Assembly (NCBI GenBank): GCA_029933115.1
Contig: JAOZOT010000011.1
Span: 1 to 26,836 of the forward strand
From: Anaerolineae bacterium
Lineage (GTDB): Bacteria; Chloroflexota; Anaerolineae; E26-bin7
DNA: 26,836 nucleotides
Reading direction: 5' to 3'
The position numbers and the translations under genes are program-made. Positions 1 through 6,990 of the stretch are shown here, one piece after another. Within the stretch, counting starts at the first letter, position 1, and each line of letters starts with the position of its first letter. The notes below the pieces were generated by a model. That model worked only from the letters and a program-made list of their open reading frames with translations, was not told where the DNA came from and did no database searches.

Positions 1-9
1 CAGGTCGAT

Positions 10-27
10 AGCCCGCTTCAGCGGGCT
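10..27. terminator. Stem-loop, possible terminator
   Basis: A perfect 7-bp stem (AGCCCGC / GCGGGCT) with a TTCA loop is followed at 41-58 by a second, imperfect hairpin built on TGAGCT/AGCTC. Both lie 170-200 bases beyond the stop of the minus-strand operon. No T-run is present on either strand, so rho-independent termination is not proven; they may simply belong to the repeats that fill 1-226. Confidence 0.3.
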
Positions 28-120
28 TGAGCTGCTCAGCCCTGAGCTTTAGCTCGGGGGCCGGGCCGAATGCCCTCACAAAACTAAACTATTACGTCGC
101 CCCTACGTCACCCCCGCAGG

Positions 121-235
121 GGTCGGCCTCGCGCCTGCCCCCAGGGCGACCGCCAGGGTGCGCCCCCACCCGGGGTAGGGGCCGGCCTCGCGCCTGCCCC
201 CACAGGGCGACCGCCAGGGGTCGCCCCTACCCGGG
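121..235. repeat. Two tandem copies of a ~55-bp GC-rich hairpin repeat
   Basis: Copies at 121-175 and 180-235 share the core GGCCTCGCGCCTGCCCCCA, then GGGCGACCGCCAGGG and CACCCGGG/CTACCCGGG. On the minus strand the second copy forms a hairpin with arms GGGCGACC/GGTCGCCC. The stop codon and last codons of the glycosyltransferase ending at 227 lie inside the second copy. It looks like the short dispersed GTAGGGGCGACC-type repeats found between genes in environmental bacteria. No gene is visible in 1-226. Confidence 0.7.
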
Positions 236-1837
236 TTTCATCTGTGCCAAGCGCCGGTACGATTCCCAGTAAGCATCCACCGAGGTTGAGGTGCGATATT
301 TGGCCAGCACCTCGTTGCGCGCCTTGCGGCCCAACTCCTGGCGCAATCCCTCATTCTGGAGCAGCTTGATCACCCCATCTGCCAAATCCTGCGGGTCACG
401 GGGCTTGCACACCACCCCAAAGCCTTCCAGCGCCTCCCGCACCCCACCCACATCAGTGGCCACCACCGGTCGTCCGCAGGCCATGGACTCCAGCACGGTG
501 TAAGGGAAACCCTCAGAGATGCTGGTCAAGATGCTGATATCGCCTTCGAGGAATATCTTGGGCGGATCGGGGTGGAACTTGCCGAATTTGAATACCCTGT
601 CCAATCCCAACTCGGTCATCAAGTCCACCGCCTTGGATATTTCCTTCGCCCCGGCTCCTGCCGCCTCGATGATGCGGCTTTTCTCCTCAGGTCTTCCTTC
701 CTCATCGGCGATTAGCTCCAGACACTCCAGAACGTAGGGTGGATCGGCGGTCACCGAGCCGTAGACGATAAACTGCACATCCTTGTCTGGGATAGTCTTG
801 TTGACGAGGTAGGCGGTGCGGATCATAGTCTTAATATCTTTGAGGGGGAAGATGCGGGCTGCGGCCACCACCGTCGGCCGGTCGCGGGTCTTCTCTGGCT
901 TGGGCCCAGGCACAAATACATTGGGGTTGACGCCGTTGTAGATGGTCAGCAGCTTCTCTTCGGGCACGCCATACAGCCTTTCCCAGCGCTGGTTAAAGTT
1001 GCACACCGGCGAAATCTGGTCGGCGTAAGTATAGCACAGCCGCGACATGTAAACCGACAGGTTTATCAGGAACCGCTTGAGGAAATAGGTCAGGCCGGTA
1101 GCCGAGATGTGGATGTATCGCTCGCGGATGTACACCCCGTGTTCGGTCAGCAACATGGGAGTGCCGTACTCCAACTTGGCGATCACGCTAGCCAGTCCCA
1201 CAAAGGCGGCAATGGTGGCGTGGGTGACGTCGGTATCGGGGATAGGCGCATTCAACACCATCAGCAGCTTGTTCAGCCAGCGCAGTGCGGTGGTCAGGTC
1301 GTAGAGATTGGGTCGCTCTTCGGGCAAAAAGTCATCGGGCCGTTCACGGTAGGGACGCAGCATCTCATCTCGAAAGACCTCCCACACCTGAGGGGCTTTG
1401 AAGCTCTCAATGTAGTCATATTGCTGGAAGTAATGATACAATTCGTGGATGGTGCGCCCGTAAGGTGTCATGTCTGGCCCAGCCTCTTCCATGCCTTGCA
1501 GAAAGTGATGGAAGAGGGGGATAAACTTTTCTTCGATGACCTGGTAAGTGGTCTCCTGTTTGCGCAGGTAGATTTCAGAGAAGGGCACCTGGGGTAGAAT
1601 GAACTCGGCCGGCTCCTCAGTGCCCCACAACGGGACATGAATGATTTGCCGCACATTGGGCATCAGGTCGTACTTGAACTTGACATTGGGGTCACCGGTG
1701 ACAGCACAGATATGATAATCCACCTGTGGCAATTCCCGCACCAGGATGTCGCACCAGGTACTGACGCCCCCGCCCACATAGGGGTAGGTGCCTTCGGTTT
1801 CAAACAGGACTGAGAGGCGTTTGTCGCTATCTTTCAT
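227..1837 (-). CDS. PelF-like GT4 glycosyltransferase (first copy)
   Basis: This is a 536-residue cytoplasmic glycosyltransferase of the GT-B, GT4 type. The N-terminus (LFETEGTYPYVGGGVSTW) and the TEHGVYIRERY segment near residue 230 match the PelF family (DUF3492 plus glycosyltransferase group 1). The C-terminal half has the R..PLKD donor-side motif and the EGFPYTVLESMACGRPVV block carrying the E-x7-E pair. The length is close to PelF (about 500). PelF polymerises sugar from a UDP-sugar in Pel exopolysaccharide synthesis; here the sugar and product are unknown, and no PelG/PelE partner is in the window. It is last in the minus-strand operon, 171 bases after the pyrophosphatase gene. A GGAGG at 1851-1855 lies 13 bases before the ATG, rather far. 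The final Pro-Gly-stop falls inside a dispersed repeat. Confidence 0.9.
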   Translation of the reverse strand: MKDSDKRLSVLFETEGTYPYVGGGVSTWCDILVRELPQVDYHICAVTGDPNVKFKYDLMPNVRQIIHVPLWGTEEPAEFILPQVPFSEIYLRKQETTYQVIEEKFIPLFHHFLQGMEEAGPDMTPYGRTIHELYHYFQQYDYIESFKAPQVWEVFRDEMLRPYRERPDDFLPEERPNLYDLTTALRWLNKLLMVLNAPIPDTDVTHATIAAFVGLASVIAKLEYGTPMLLTEHGVYIRERYIHISATGLTYFLKRFLINLSVYMSRLCYTYADQISPVCNFNQRWERLYGVPEEKLLTIYNGVNPNVFVPGPKPEKTRDRPTVVAAARIFPLKDIKTMIRTAYLVNKTIPDKDVQFIVYGSVTADPPYVLECLELIADEEGRPEEKSRIIEAAGAGAKEISKAVDLMTELGLDRVFKFGKFHPDPPKIFLEGDISILTSISEGFPYTVLESMACGRPVVATDVGGVREALEGFGVVCKPRDPQDLADGVIKLLQNEGLRQELGRKARNEVLAKYRTSTSVDAYWESYRRLAQMKPG

Positions 1838-1902
1838 CGCTGCCTCGTTTCCTCCAGATCCTCGCTCCAGAAAACCATGAGTAACTGTTCACCTCGCTCG
1901 GC

Positions 1903-1982
1903 CTGGATTTGTAATCCAGACCCACAGCGGCCAACTCGCCGCAGTTTTTGCCCTCTGAACCCGCCGGATTGCAAATCCGGCG
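1903..1982. repeat. Two dyads between the pyrophosphatase and PelF-like genes
   Basis: CTGGATT-TGT-AATCCAG at 1903-1919 and CGCCGGATT-GCA-AATCCGGCG at 1962-1982 are perfect stems of 7 and 9 bp in the 171-base gap between two operon genes. Related dyads occur at 8643-8665, 11584-11600 and 11724-11746. They could fold in the operon mRNA and affect expression of the last gene; that is inference. Confidence 0.6.
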
Positions 1983-2008
1983 AGAGCAAGGGCAATTTGT
2001 CCATGCAG

Positions 2009-2683
2009 TCAACTGTATAAGGCCATAGTAAGCATTCCCTCGATGTCGGAAAAAAGCCGCATATAGTCGGCGTGAGCGCGGCGAATCACTTCGTAAGCTT
2101 CTTCACGACCGTACACATCGGTAATCTCACAAGTGGTAGCCTCACTATCAGGTGCGCTCTTATAGGTCAAGAAATAATGCTTCAGGCGGTCAATCACTGA
2201 TTTCGGACAGTCGGTTATGTCGGTCCACTTGTCGAACACCGCGTCGCTTTGCATCACCGCGATGATCTTGTCGTCGGCTTCATTGCCGTCAATCATGCGC
2301 AGCCCACCAATCGGGTGCGCTTTGAGAAGGACGTCACCTCGAGGGATCGTCTTCTCTGAGAGGACGCAGATGTCGAGCGGGTCCTCGTCACCTACGATGT
2401 CGGAGCGCCCGGTGCGCTCGATGCAAAGCGCCGCAACCTCTGTGCTGCAGAGGGTCTGCGGTATGAACCCATATAGCGTTGGACAGATGTTGGAGTAGAC
2501 TTGTGGACGGTCTACCATAAGGTGACCACTGTGCTTGTCGAGCTCGTATTTGATGGTGTCTTCGGGCACAATTTCGACGTAGACGGTAACTACCCGGGGG
2601 TGCTCTTCACCGATGGGCACGCCGTGCCAGGGATGAGCTTTGAACAAAACGCCCAGGAGTTTCCAGAGCGGTTCTCTTTTCAT
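2009..2683 (-). CDS. ppa: Inorganic pyrophosphatase, family I (soluble)
   Basis: This 224-residue protein hydrolyses pyrophosphate to two phosphates in the cytoplasm. Family I hallmarks are clear: IKYELDKHSG near residues 44-53, VDRPQVY then LYGFIPQTL near 57-78, and D99-E-D101-P-L-D104, the metal-binding signature (the second position is usually Gly, Asn, Ser or Asp, here Glu). It is longer than the E. coli enzyme (about 175 residues), with extra sequence at both ends. The ATG has AAGGA six bases upstream, and the gene starts only 9 bases after the stop of the second PelF-like glycosyltransferase, so the two are almost certainly co-transcribed. The likely job is to remove PPi made when UDP-sugars are synthesised for these enzymes. 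Manganese-dependent family II is excluded by the motifs. Confidence 0.93.
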   Translation of the reverse strand: MKREPLWKLLGVLFKAHPWHGVPIGEEHPRVVTVYVEIVPEDTIKYELDKHSGHLMVDRPQVYSNICPTLYGFIPQTLCSTEVAALCIERTGRSDIVGDEDPLDICVLSEKTIPRGDVLLKAHPIGGLRMIDGNEADDKIIAVMQSDAVFDKWTDITDCPKSVIDRLKHYFLTYKSAPDSEATTCEITDVYGREEAYEVIRRAHADYMRLFSDIEGMLTMALYS

Positions 2684-2692
2684 GATAATTCC

Positions 2693-3943
2693 TTATCCAA
2701 GAAGGATTTGCTGATATAGCCGCCTATACTCGGCCAGGCATCGCTCCTGATGATAAAAAGCCCGTACCCGCCGCTGTCCTGTGCGACCCATTTGCACCGC
2801 CATCTGCGGGTCACGGCACAGGGCCAACACCGCCTCGGCCGTGGCCTGCGGATTCTGCGGCGGAGTGACGAACCCGGCTGGGCCCAAAGCCCGGTCGGCC
2901 TGGTTCATACCCTCCACCAGCTCCCGACAGGCACCCACGTCGGTGAGCACCACCGGCCGTCCGGCGCTCATGGCCTCCAACACAGCCAGCGGCTGCCCCT
3001 CGCTGCGACTGGTAAGCACCATCGCGTCCAGTTCGCCGTAGCACTCTTGGGGCGGCAGTTCGCCGGTGAAGGTCAGCCGCCCATTCAGCCCCAACTCCTC
3101 GGCCAGACGGCGGCATTGACGATAGTAGGCCACGTCCTGGTCGGTGGAGCCGATGACGGCGAACTCGACTTCCGGCAGCCATTCGGCCAGCAGATGAGCC
3201 GCCCGAATAAAGGTCTCCACGTCTTTGATTGGCACCACCCGCCCCACCAAGCCGACGCGCGGTCGGCCATTGGCACGGGACCTCACCCCGCATTCGTTGA
3301 AAGGCGCCCGCTTTGCCGCGGCCGCGAACTCGTCCACCGGCACGCCGTTGGGGATAATGTGGCACTTGTCCGGCGCGGCCCCTTCCTCCAACTGGTGACG
3401 ACGATTGGCTTCGCACACGGTCACGATAGCATCAGCCTGGGCATAGGCCAGGCGGGCCAACTGGCGGAAGGTGGCCGTCCAATGACGGCGCAACGCGGCC
3501 ACCTCCATGTGTCCCATCTGCCGAATGACCTGGAAGCCACATTCGACCTCCATTGCGCCCTCGGCGATTTCACGCCAGTAAATGGCGTGCTCGGTCAGGA
3601 TGAACGGCCGCCCACTCTGCTCCTTGATCTGTCCGGCCAGCAGCCCTGCAAACCCGGTGGACAGAGCGTGGTACACCTTAGCCTGGGGCAGATTCACCGA
3701 CCCCGGCCGCCAGCGGGCTACCTGATAAGGCTGCTGGTAACCGGCGATTTCAACAGTCACCATTTCCCGCAGATTGGGCGGGAGGTCGAACTTGGGCACC
3801 CGTTCTCGCCCATCACGCACCGCCAGGTGTACCAGCGAGAAATCGAATTCGGGCAGGCCGCCGATCAAAGCGTGGACCCAGGTGGAGACGCCACCGATGG
3901 CGTAAGGATAAGTCCCTTCTAAGATCAGGCAGACGTCGGTCAT
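2693..3943 (-). CDS. PelF-like GT4 glycosyltransferase (second copy)
   Basis: A 416-residue GT-B glycosyltransferase. The N-terminus (LILEGTYPYAIGGVSTWVHAL) and TEHAIYWREI mark it as a PelF relative. In the C-terminal domain VGRVVPIKDVETFIRAA and RSEGQPLAVLEAMSAGRPVV give the nucleotide-sugar site and E-x7-E pair. It is about 120 residues shorter than the copy at 227-1837, mainly from the region between the N-terminal motif and TEHAIY, so the two are diverged paralogs, probably with different acceptors or donors. Its ATG overlaps the stop of the RsbW-like kinase gene by four bases (ATGA), which implies translational coupling. No strong ribosome site is seen; the upstream bases lie in a repeat-derived stretch at the end of the kinase gene. 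Substrate and polymer are unknown. Confidence 0.9.
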   Translation of the reverse strand: MTDVCLILEGTYPYAIGGVSTWVHALIGGLPEFDFSLVHLAVRDGRERVPKFDLPPNLREMVTVEIAGYQQPYQVARWRPGSVNLPQAKVYHALSTGFAGLLAGQIKEQSGRPFILTEHAIYWREIAEGAMEVECGFQVIRQMGHMEVAALRRHWTATFRQLARLAYAQADAIVTVCEANRRHQLEEGAAPDKCHIIPNGVPVDEFAAAAKRAPFNECGVRSRANGRPRVGLVGRVVPIKDVETFIRAAHLLAEWLPEVEFAVIGSTDQDVAYYRQCRRLAEELGLNGRLTFTGELPPQECYGELDAMVLTSRSEGQPLAVLEAMSAGRPVVLTDVGACRELVEGMNQADRALGPAGFVTPPQNPQATAEAVLALCRDPQMAVQMGRTGQRRVRAFYHQERCLAEYRRLYQQILLG

Positions 3944-4413
3944 GGGTCTTGCCTTGAGCTTCCCGAAAGGCCGTGTTCTGAGCCTGTTGAAGGGTTATCA
4001 CCCCGGCGTTTGACCAAGGTCAGAGTCGTGCCCACCCCCGACGAGGTGTCGTAGCGCACCTCGTCCATCAGATTGTGCATCAGAAAGACACCGTAGCCGC
4101 CTTCTTGAGGTTCGCTCAGGTCGGGCTCGCGATAGCGACCGGGGTCGAACGGGCGGCCAAAATCGCGGATGGTCAACGTCAACGCTTCATCGTCCATGGC
4201 CAGTGATAGGACGATTTGGTGGCCGGGCTCACCCCCGTAGGCATGGCGCACCACATTACTGACCGCCTCGGTGAGCGCCAGTTTGAGGTCGCTAACTGTC
4301 TGGGAAGAGAAACCGGCCCGACTAGCCCGTTCGGCCAGCCAGTCACGAGCTTCAGCCACTGCCTCCAGCCGGCTATCAATTACCAGCCGATCTTCCATGC
4401 TCATTGGGTTCAA
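3940..4413 (-). CDS. RsbW/SpoIIAB-type anti-sigma serine kinase (HATPase_c_2)
   Basis: A 157-residue single-domain GHKL ATPase. The N-box is EAVSNVVRHAYGG, the G1 box DFGRPFD and the G2 box GGYGVFLMHNLMDEV, in the order found in anti-sigma factor kinases. Such kinases bind a sigma factor or other target and phosphorylate STAS antagonists. It sits directly after the STAS gene with a four-base overlap (TTGA) if the TTG at 4413 is used; an ATG at 4404 is an equally plausible start, and neither has a clear ribosome site. The last ~18 codons read through a repeat-like sequence (see 3951-3995), so the C-terminal tail is probably acquired rather than ancestral. No sigma factor gene is in the window, so the kinase may act on a non-sigma target. 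Confidence 0.88.
   Translation of the reverse strand: MNPMSMEDRLVIDSRLEAVAEARDWLAERASRAGFSSQTVSDLKLALTEAVSNVVRHAYGGEPGHQIVLSLAMDDEALTLTIRDFGRPFDPGRYREPDLSEPQEGGYGVFLMHNLMDEVRYDTSSGVGTTLTLVKRRGDNPSTGSEHGLSGSSRQDP
3951..3995 (-). repeat. Dispersed repeat fused to the 3' end of the kinase gene
   Basis: Read on the minus strand, this stretch begins CCCTTCAACAGGCTCAGAAC and runs through CTTTCGGGAAGCTCAAGG. It resembles the CCTTCGACAGGCTCAGGAC short repeats that recur between genes in many GC-rich bacteria; that match is from memory. It is translated as the low-complexity kinase tail (STGSEHGLSGSS) and ends just before the start of the next gene. Confidence 0.45.
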
Positions 4414-4742
4414 AAACTGGCTATAGCCTCGGCGCGGGTGTCGAAAATGTCAAACACACGATCCAGGCGGGTCAACTGGAAGATCTTCATGATCTCCTCC
4501 CTGATGCCACACAGTTTGACATCACCGGCGCCGATGCGCACTCGCTTGAACAAGTTGACCATTGCGGCAATGCCCGAACTGTCCATAAAAGGCACGCCGG
4601 TCAAGTCAATGACGTACTGATTTTCCCCCTGCCCAATGAGTTCCTCAAACTTGGCTCGGAGGTCGGGGGAGGTGCTGGCATCCAGGTCGCCTTCCACCAC
4701 AACGACTACAATGTCGCCCTCTTTCTTCACGTCAACCTGCAC
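4410..4742 (-). CDS. STAS-domain anti-sigma factor antagonist (first of two)
   Basis: A 110-residue STAS protein of RsbV/SpoIIAA type. The phosphorylation loop is VPFMDSSGIAAM (residues 50-61), after the usual GDLDAST and YVIDLTGV strands. In this family the unphosphorylated form binds the RsbW-type kinase and frees its target; the kinase phosphorylates the DSSG serine and a PP2C phosphatase reverses this. All three partners are in this operon. The start is a GTG with GGAGG eight bases upstream, and the stop overlaps the kinase start by four bases. It is clearly similar to the STAS protein at 4823-5158, so one probably arose from the other by duplication. Confidence 0.92.
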   Translation of the reverse strand: MQVDVKKEGDIVVVVVEGDLDASTSPDLRAKFEELIGQGENQYVIDLTGVPFMDSSGIAAMVNLFKRVRIGAGDVKLCGIREEIMKIFQLTRLDRVFDIFDTRAEAIASF

Positions 4743-4822
4743 GATGAGGACCTCCTTCTATCCAAATGATAGCAACAGTGTACCTACGCAGTTCAGGGTA
4801 GAAGCTTCAGGTTTTGGTGATA

Positions 4823-5158
4823 CTACTGGAAGCTGCGCAGGCCCTCGTCCACCGAATCAAAGATGGAGAAGACCTTATCAGTCTGGGTGAGGGAGAACAC
4901 CTTGCGCAGGGACTCCTGGGGGCTGGCAAACTTGATGCTCCCTCCGGCCTGCTGACTTCGCTTGAAAGCGTTAACAAAGATGCCCAACCCAGTGCTATCC
5001 ATGAAAGGCACCTCTGTCAGGTCAATCAGCAATTGATTTTTCCCCTCGTCAATGAGCCCTTGCAACAAATCTTTCAATTGCGGGGCGCAGCTCACGTCAA
5101 TCTCGCCGGACAACTCGATGACGGTGACTTTTCCATCTTGACGGGTCTTGTATTCCAT
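4823..5158 (-). CDS. STAS-domain anti-sigma factor antagonist (second of two)
   Basis: A 111-residue STAS protein colinear with its neighbour: SGEIDVSCAPQLKDL, LLIDLTEVPFMDSTGLGIFV and a C-terminal KVFSIFDSVDEGLRSF helix. The loop is DSTG, as in Bacillus RsbV, whereas the neighbour has DSSG. The ATG has GAGGAGG six bases upstream. It lies 80 bases before the first STAS gene and 34 bases after the HD-GYP-like gene. Two antagonists with one kinase suggests two inputs to one switch, or one antagonist serving a kinase elsewhere. Confidence 0.92.
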   Translation of the reverse strand: MEYKTRQDGKVTVIELSGEIDVSCAPQLKDLLQGLIDEGKNQLLIDLTEVPFMDSTGLGIFVNAFKRSQQAGGSIKFASPQESLRKVFSLTQTDKVFSIFDSVDEGLRSFQ

Positions 5159-5192
5159 AACTTGCCTCCTCGTTCATTTTTTTCTACAGACC

Positions 5193-6965
5193 CTATCCCC
5201 TCTGTCCTGTACGCTCCTGCCATTCCACATACAAGAAACACTTCTCACAAGTCAGGTCGCCGTGACCTTCGCAACGTACCCCTTCTGGCCGATGGCGGAA
5301 GCACAGCGCCGTGTCGGAGCGTGCCGGGCAGTCGGCTTGCAAGTCCTCTGGACAGGCCTTGAAGGCAATGCAACCATCCAACACGCCGTCGCCGGCCTTG
5401 GTCCGCTTCCCTTCCACGATGGCCAACAGAGCATCCACCACCGCCGGGTCAAACTGGCTGCCCTTTCGGGTCTCGATCTCCTCCTTCAACTTGGCCCAGG
5501 TCATAGTCGGCTGGAATTCGCTGACGGTGGTTGCCTCCACGAAATACTCGGCCAGGGCCAAGATGCGTCCACCCAGAGGGATCTCGTTGCCCTTCAGCCC
5601 GTTGGGGTAGCCCCAGCCGTCGAACCACTCATGGTGGCTGGCCACGGCATCGGCCACGCCGGGGGGCAGGGGCAGGATGCGGATCATATCGGCTCCGATG
5701 GTGGGGTGGTTGTAGTCAGCCTGGAAGCCCTGGGCCGCCTCGGTGATGCCGCACAAGCCCACATCGTGGATCTCGGCCGCGGTGCGGATGACCTCCACCT
5801 CGTGGGCCGACAGTCCCATCTTCTGAGCGATCTCTGTAGCCATCGCTGTCACCCGCTCAGTGTGCGAGACCGTGGCCGGATTGCGCATATCCACTGCCTT
5901 GTTCAAGGCTTTAATGGTCTCCAGATAGCGTTGGGTGAACTGGTCAAGCAAGCGCACGTTCTCCAACACCAGTCGGATTTGCTCGGTGAAATAGGAGAGG
6001 AGCTTCAGGCTGTAATCGGCAAAGGTCTCGCTTTTTTGGAAATTGACCAGGGCAAACAGCCCCAACAGGCGCTCAGCCTCTACCAGCGGCACAGCCAGGA
6101 TGGACTTGATACCCATCTCCTGAGCGAACTCGTAGTCACGGACGACCAGAGTGCGCGCTTCCTTGGACATCCAATCGAACAGCCCTTCGCCCACCAGCAG
6201 GTTAACCTGCTTCAGAAACTCGTCGGGCATGTTCCTGGCCACGCGGATGGTCAGCCTATCGCTATCCGGTTCAGTGATAGCTACAAAGCCAGCCTCGGTA
6301 CTGGTAGCCGTCAAGGCCAGGTCCAACAGCAAAGCGATGAACTCTCTGAGCTCGAAGGTCGAACTCAACAGCCGTCGGCTCACCTCCGACTGACTTTCCA
6401 ATGACTGCAATCGTCGGCGCAGGTCTTCCTCTTGGCGAGCCTGGGTGACGGCGAAAGAGAAGGGAAGGAGCAGATCGGCCACCTTCTGTTCCACGAGTTC
6501 GGGCACGCTGTCTTCATCCAGCGGCCCCATCTGCACCAAGCCCATCAGCCGCCCTTCACGCCGCAACGGCACCGTGTACAGGGCCCCCGCCCGGGTAGTG
6601 GCCACATGAGGTTCGTTGTAACGGGTGTTGTAGGGGAAATCCAACAATGGGGAGCGGAGAATAGAATGCACGTCTTCGTATTCATCGCCCCCACTCAGGA
6701 TTGGAATTTCCTCTTCCCCCACCTCGGCTTCATCCGCCGGGACTTTGACCTTCATGTATTCGAGGGTGAAACGTTTCCCTGCCGCATCCAAAAGGTAAAG
6801 GTAATACACGTCAAAGCCGACAACCTTGTCCAACGCAGCCAGGATCGCCTCCAGGCGTTCCTCGTATGAGCTGTCTGCTTTGAGCGCTCCCAGGATGTCG
6901 TTCCAGACGGCAGGTGCTTCCAGCCGAAGTGTCTCTTTTGGGCTACGCTTTCTCAAGCCAAACAT
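5193..6965 (-). CDS. GAF-GAF-HD-GYP-like signalling protein with Cys-rich tail
   Basis: A 590-residue cytoplasmic sensor. Two GAF-like regions (about 40-180 and 190-350) precede an HD-GYP-like domain (about 355-510) with SHTERV, IHDVGL, NHPTIG, SHHEWFDGWGYP and GNEIPLGGRILALAEYF. HD-GYP enzymes hydrolyse cyclic di-GMP. Here the HDIGK lysine is Leu, the final AVAD aspartate is replaced (ALAEY), and the loop before the NHP histidine is short, so activity is uncertain and it may only bind or sense. The last ~55 residues carry seven cysteines in a CIAFKACPEDLQADCPA...CEKCFLY pattern, like the small CW-type Cys domains appended to bacterial signalling proteins, probably metal-binding. The ATG has GGGAGG close upstream. 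It lies between the phosphatase and the STAS genes. Confidence 0.85.
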   Translation of the reverse strand: MFGLRKRSPKETLRLEAPAVWNDILGALKADSSYEERLEAILAALDKVVGFDVYYLYLLDAAGKRFTLEYMKVKVPADEAEVGEEEIPILSGGDEYEDVHSILRSPLLDFPYNTRYNEPHVATTRAGALYTVPLRREGRLMGLVQMGPLDEDSVPELVEQKVADLLLPFSFAVTQARQEEDLRRRLQSLESQSEVSRRLLSSTFELREFIALLLDLALTATSTEAGFVAITEPDSDRLTIRVARNMPDEFLKQVNLLVGEGLFDWMSKEARTLVVRDYEFAQEMGIKSILAVPLVEAERLLGLFALVNFQKSETFADYSLKLLSYFTEQIRLVLENVRLLDQFTQRYLETIKALNKAVDMRNPATVSHTERVTAMATEIAQKMGLSAHEVEVIRTAAEIHDVGLCGITEAAQGFQADYNHPTIGADMIRILPLPPGVADAVASHHEWFDGWGYPNGLKGNEIPLGGRILALAEYFVEATTVSEFQPTMTWAKLKEEIETRKGSQFDPAVVDALLAIVEGKRTKAGDGVLDGCIAFKACPEDLQADCPARSDTALCFRHRPEGVRCEGHGDLTCEKCFLYVEWQERTGQRG

Positions 6966-6990
6966 GTTTCCTCCCCGGCCTGCAAGTCGT

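Noticed and set aside
121..235. CRISPR array
   Set aside because: Only two units, themselves palindromic and without unique spacers; no cas genes in the window.
27..272. 81-codon plus-strand frame
   Set aside because: It runs through tandem GC repeats and into the antisense of the glycosyltransferase; Pro/Arg-rich with no protein features.
2750..3922. 390-codon plus-strand frame
   Set aside because: It is the antisense of a clearly recognised PelF-like glycosyltransferase and has no family motif of its own.
5148..6404. 418-codon plus-strand frame
   Set aside because: Antisense of the GAF/HD-GYP-like gene; composition rich in His, Gln and Leu, as expected for a chance frame.
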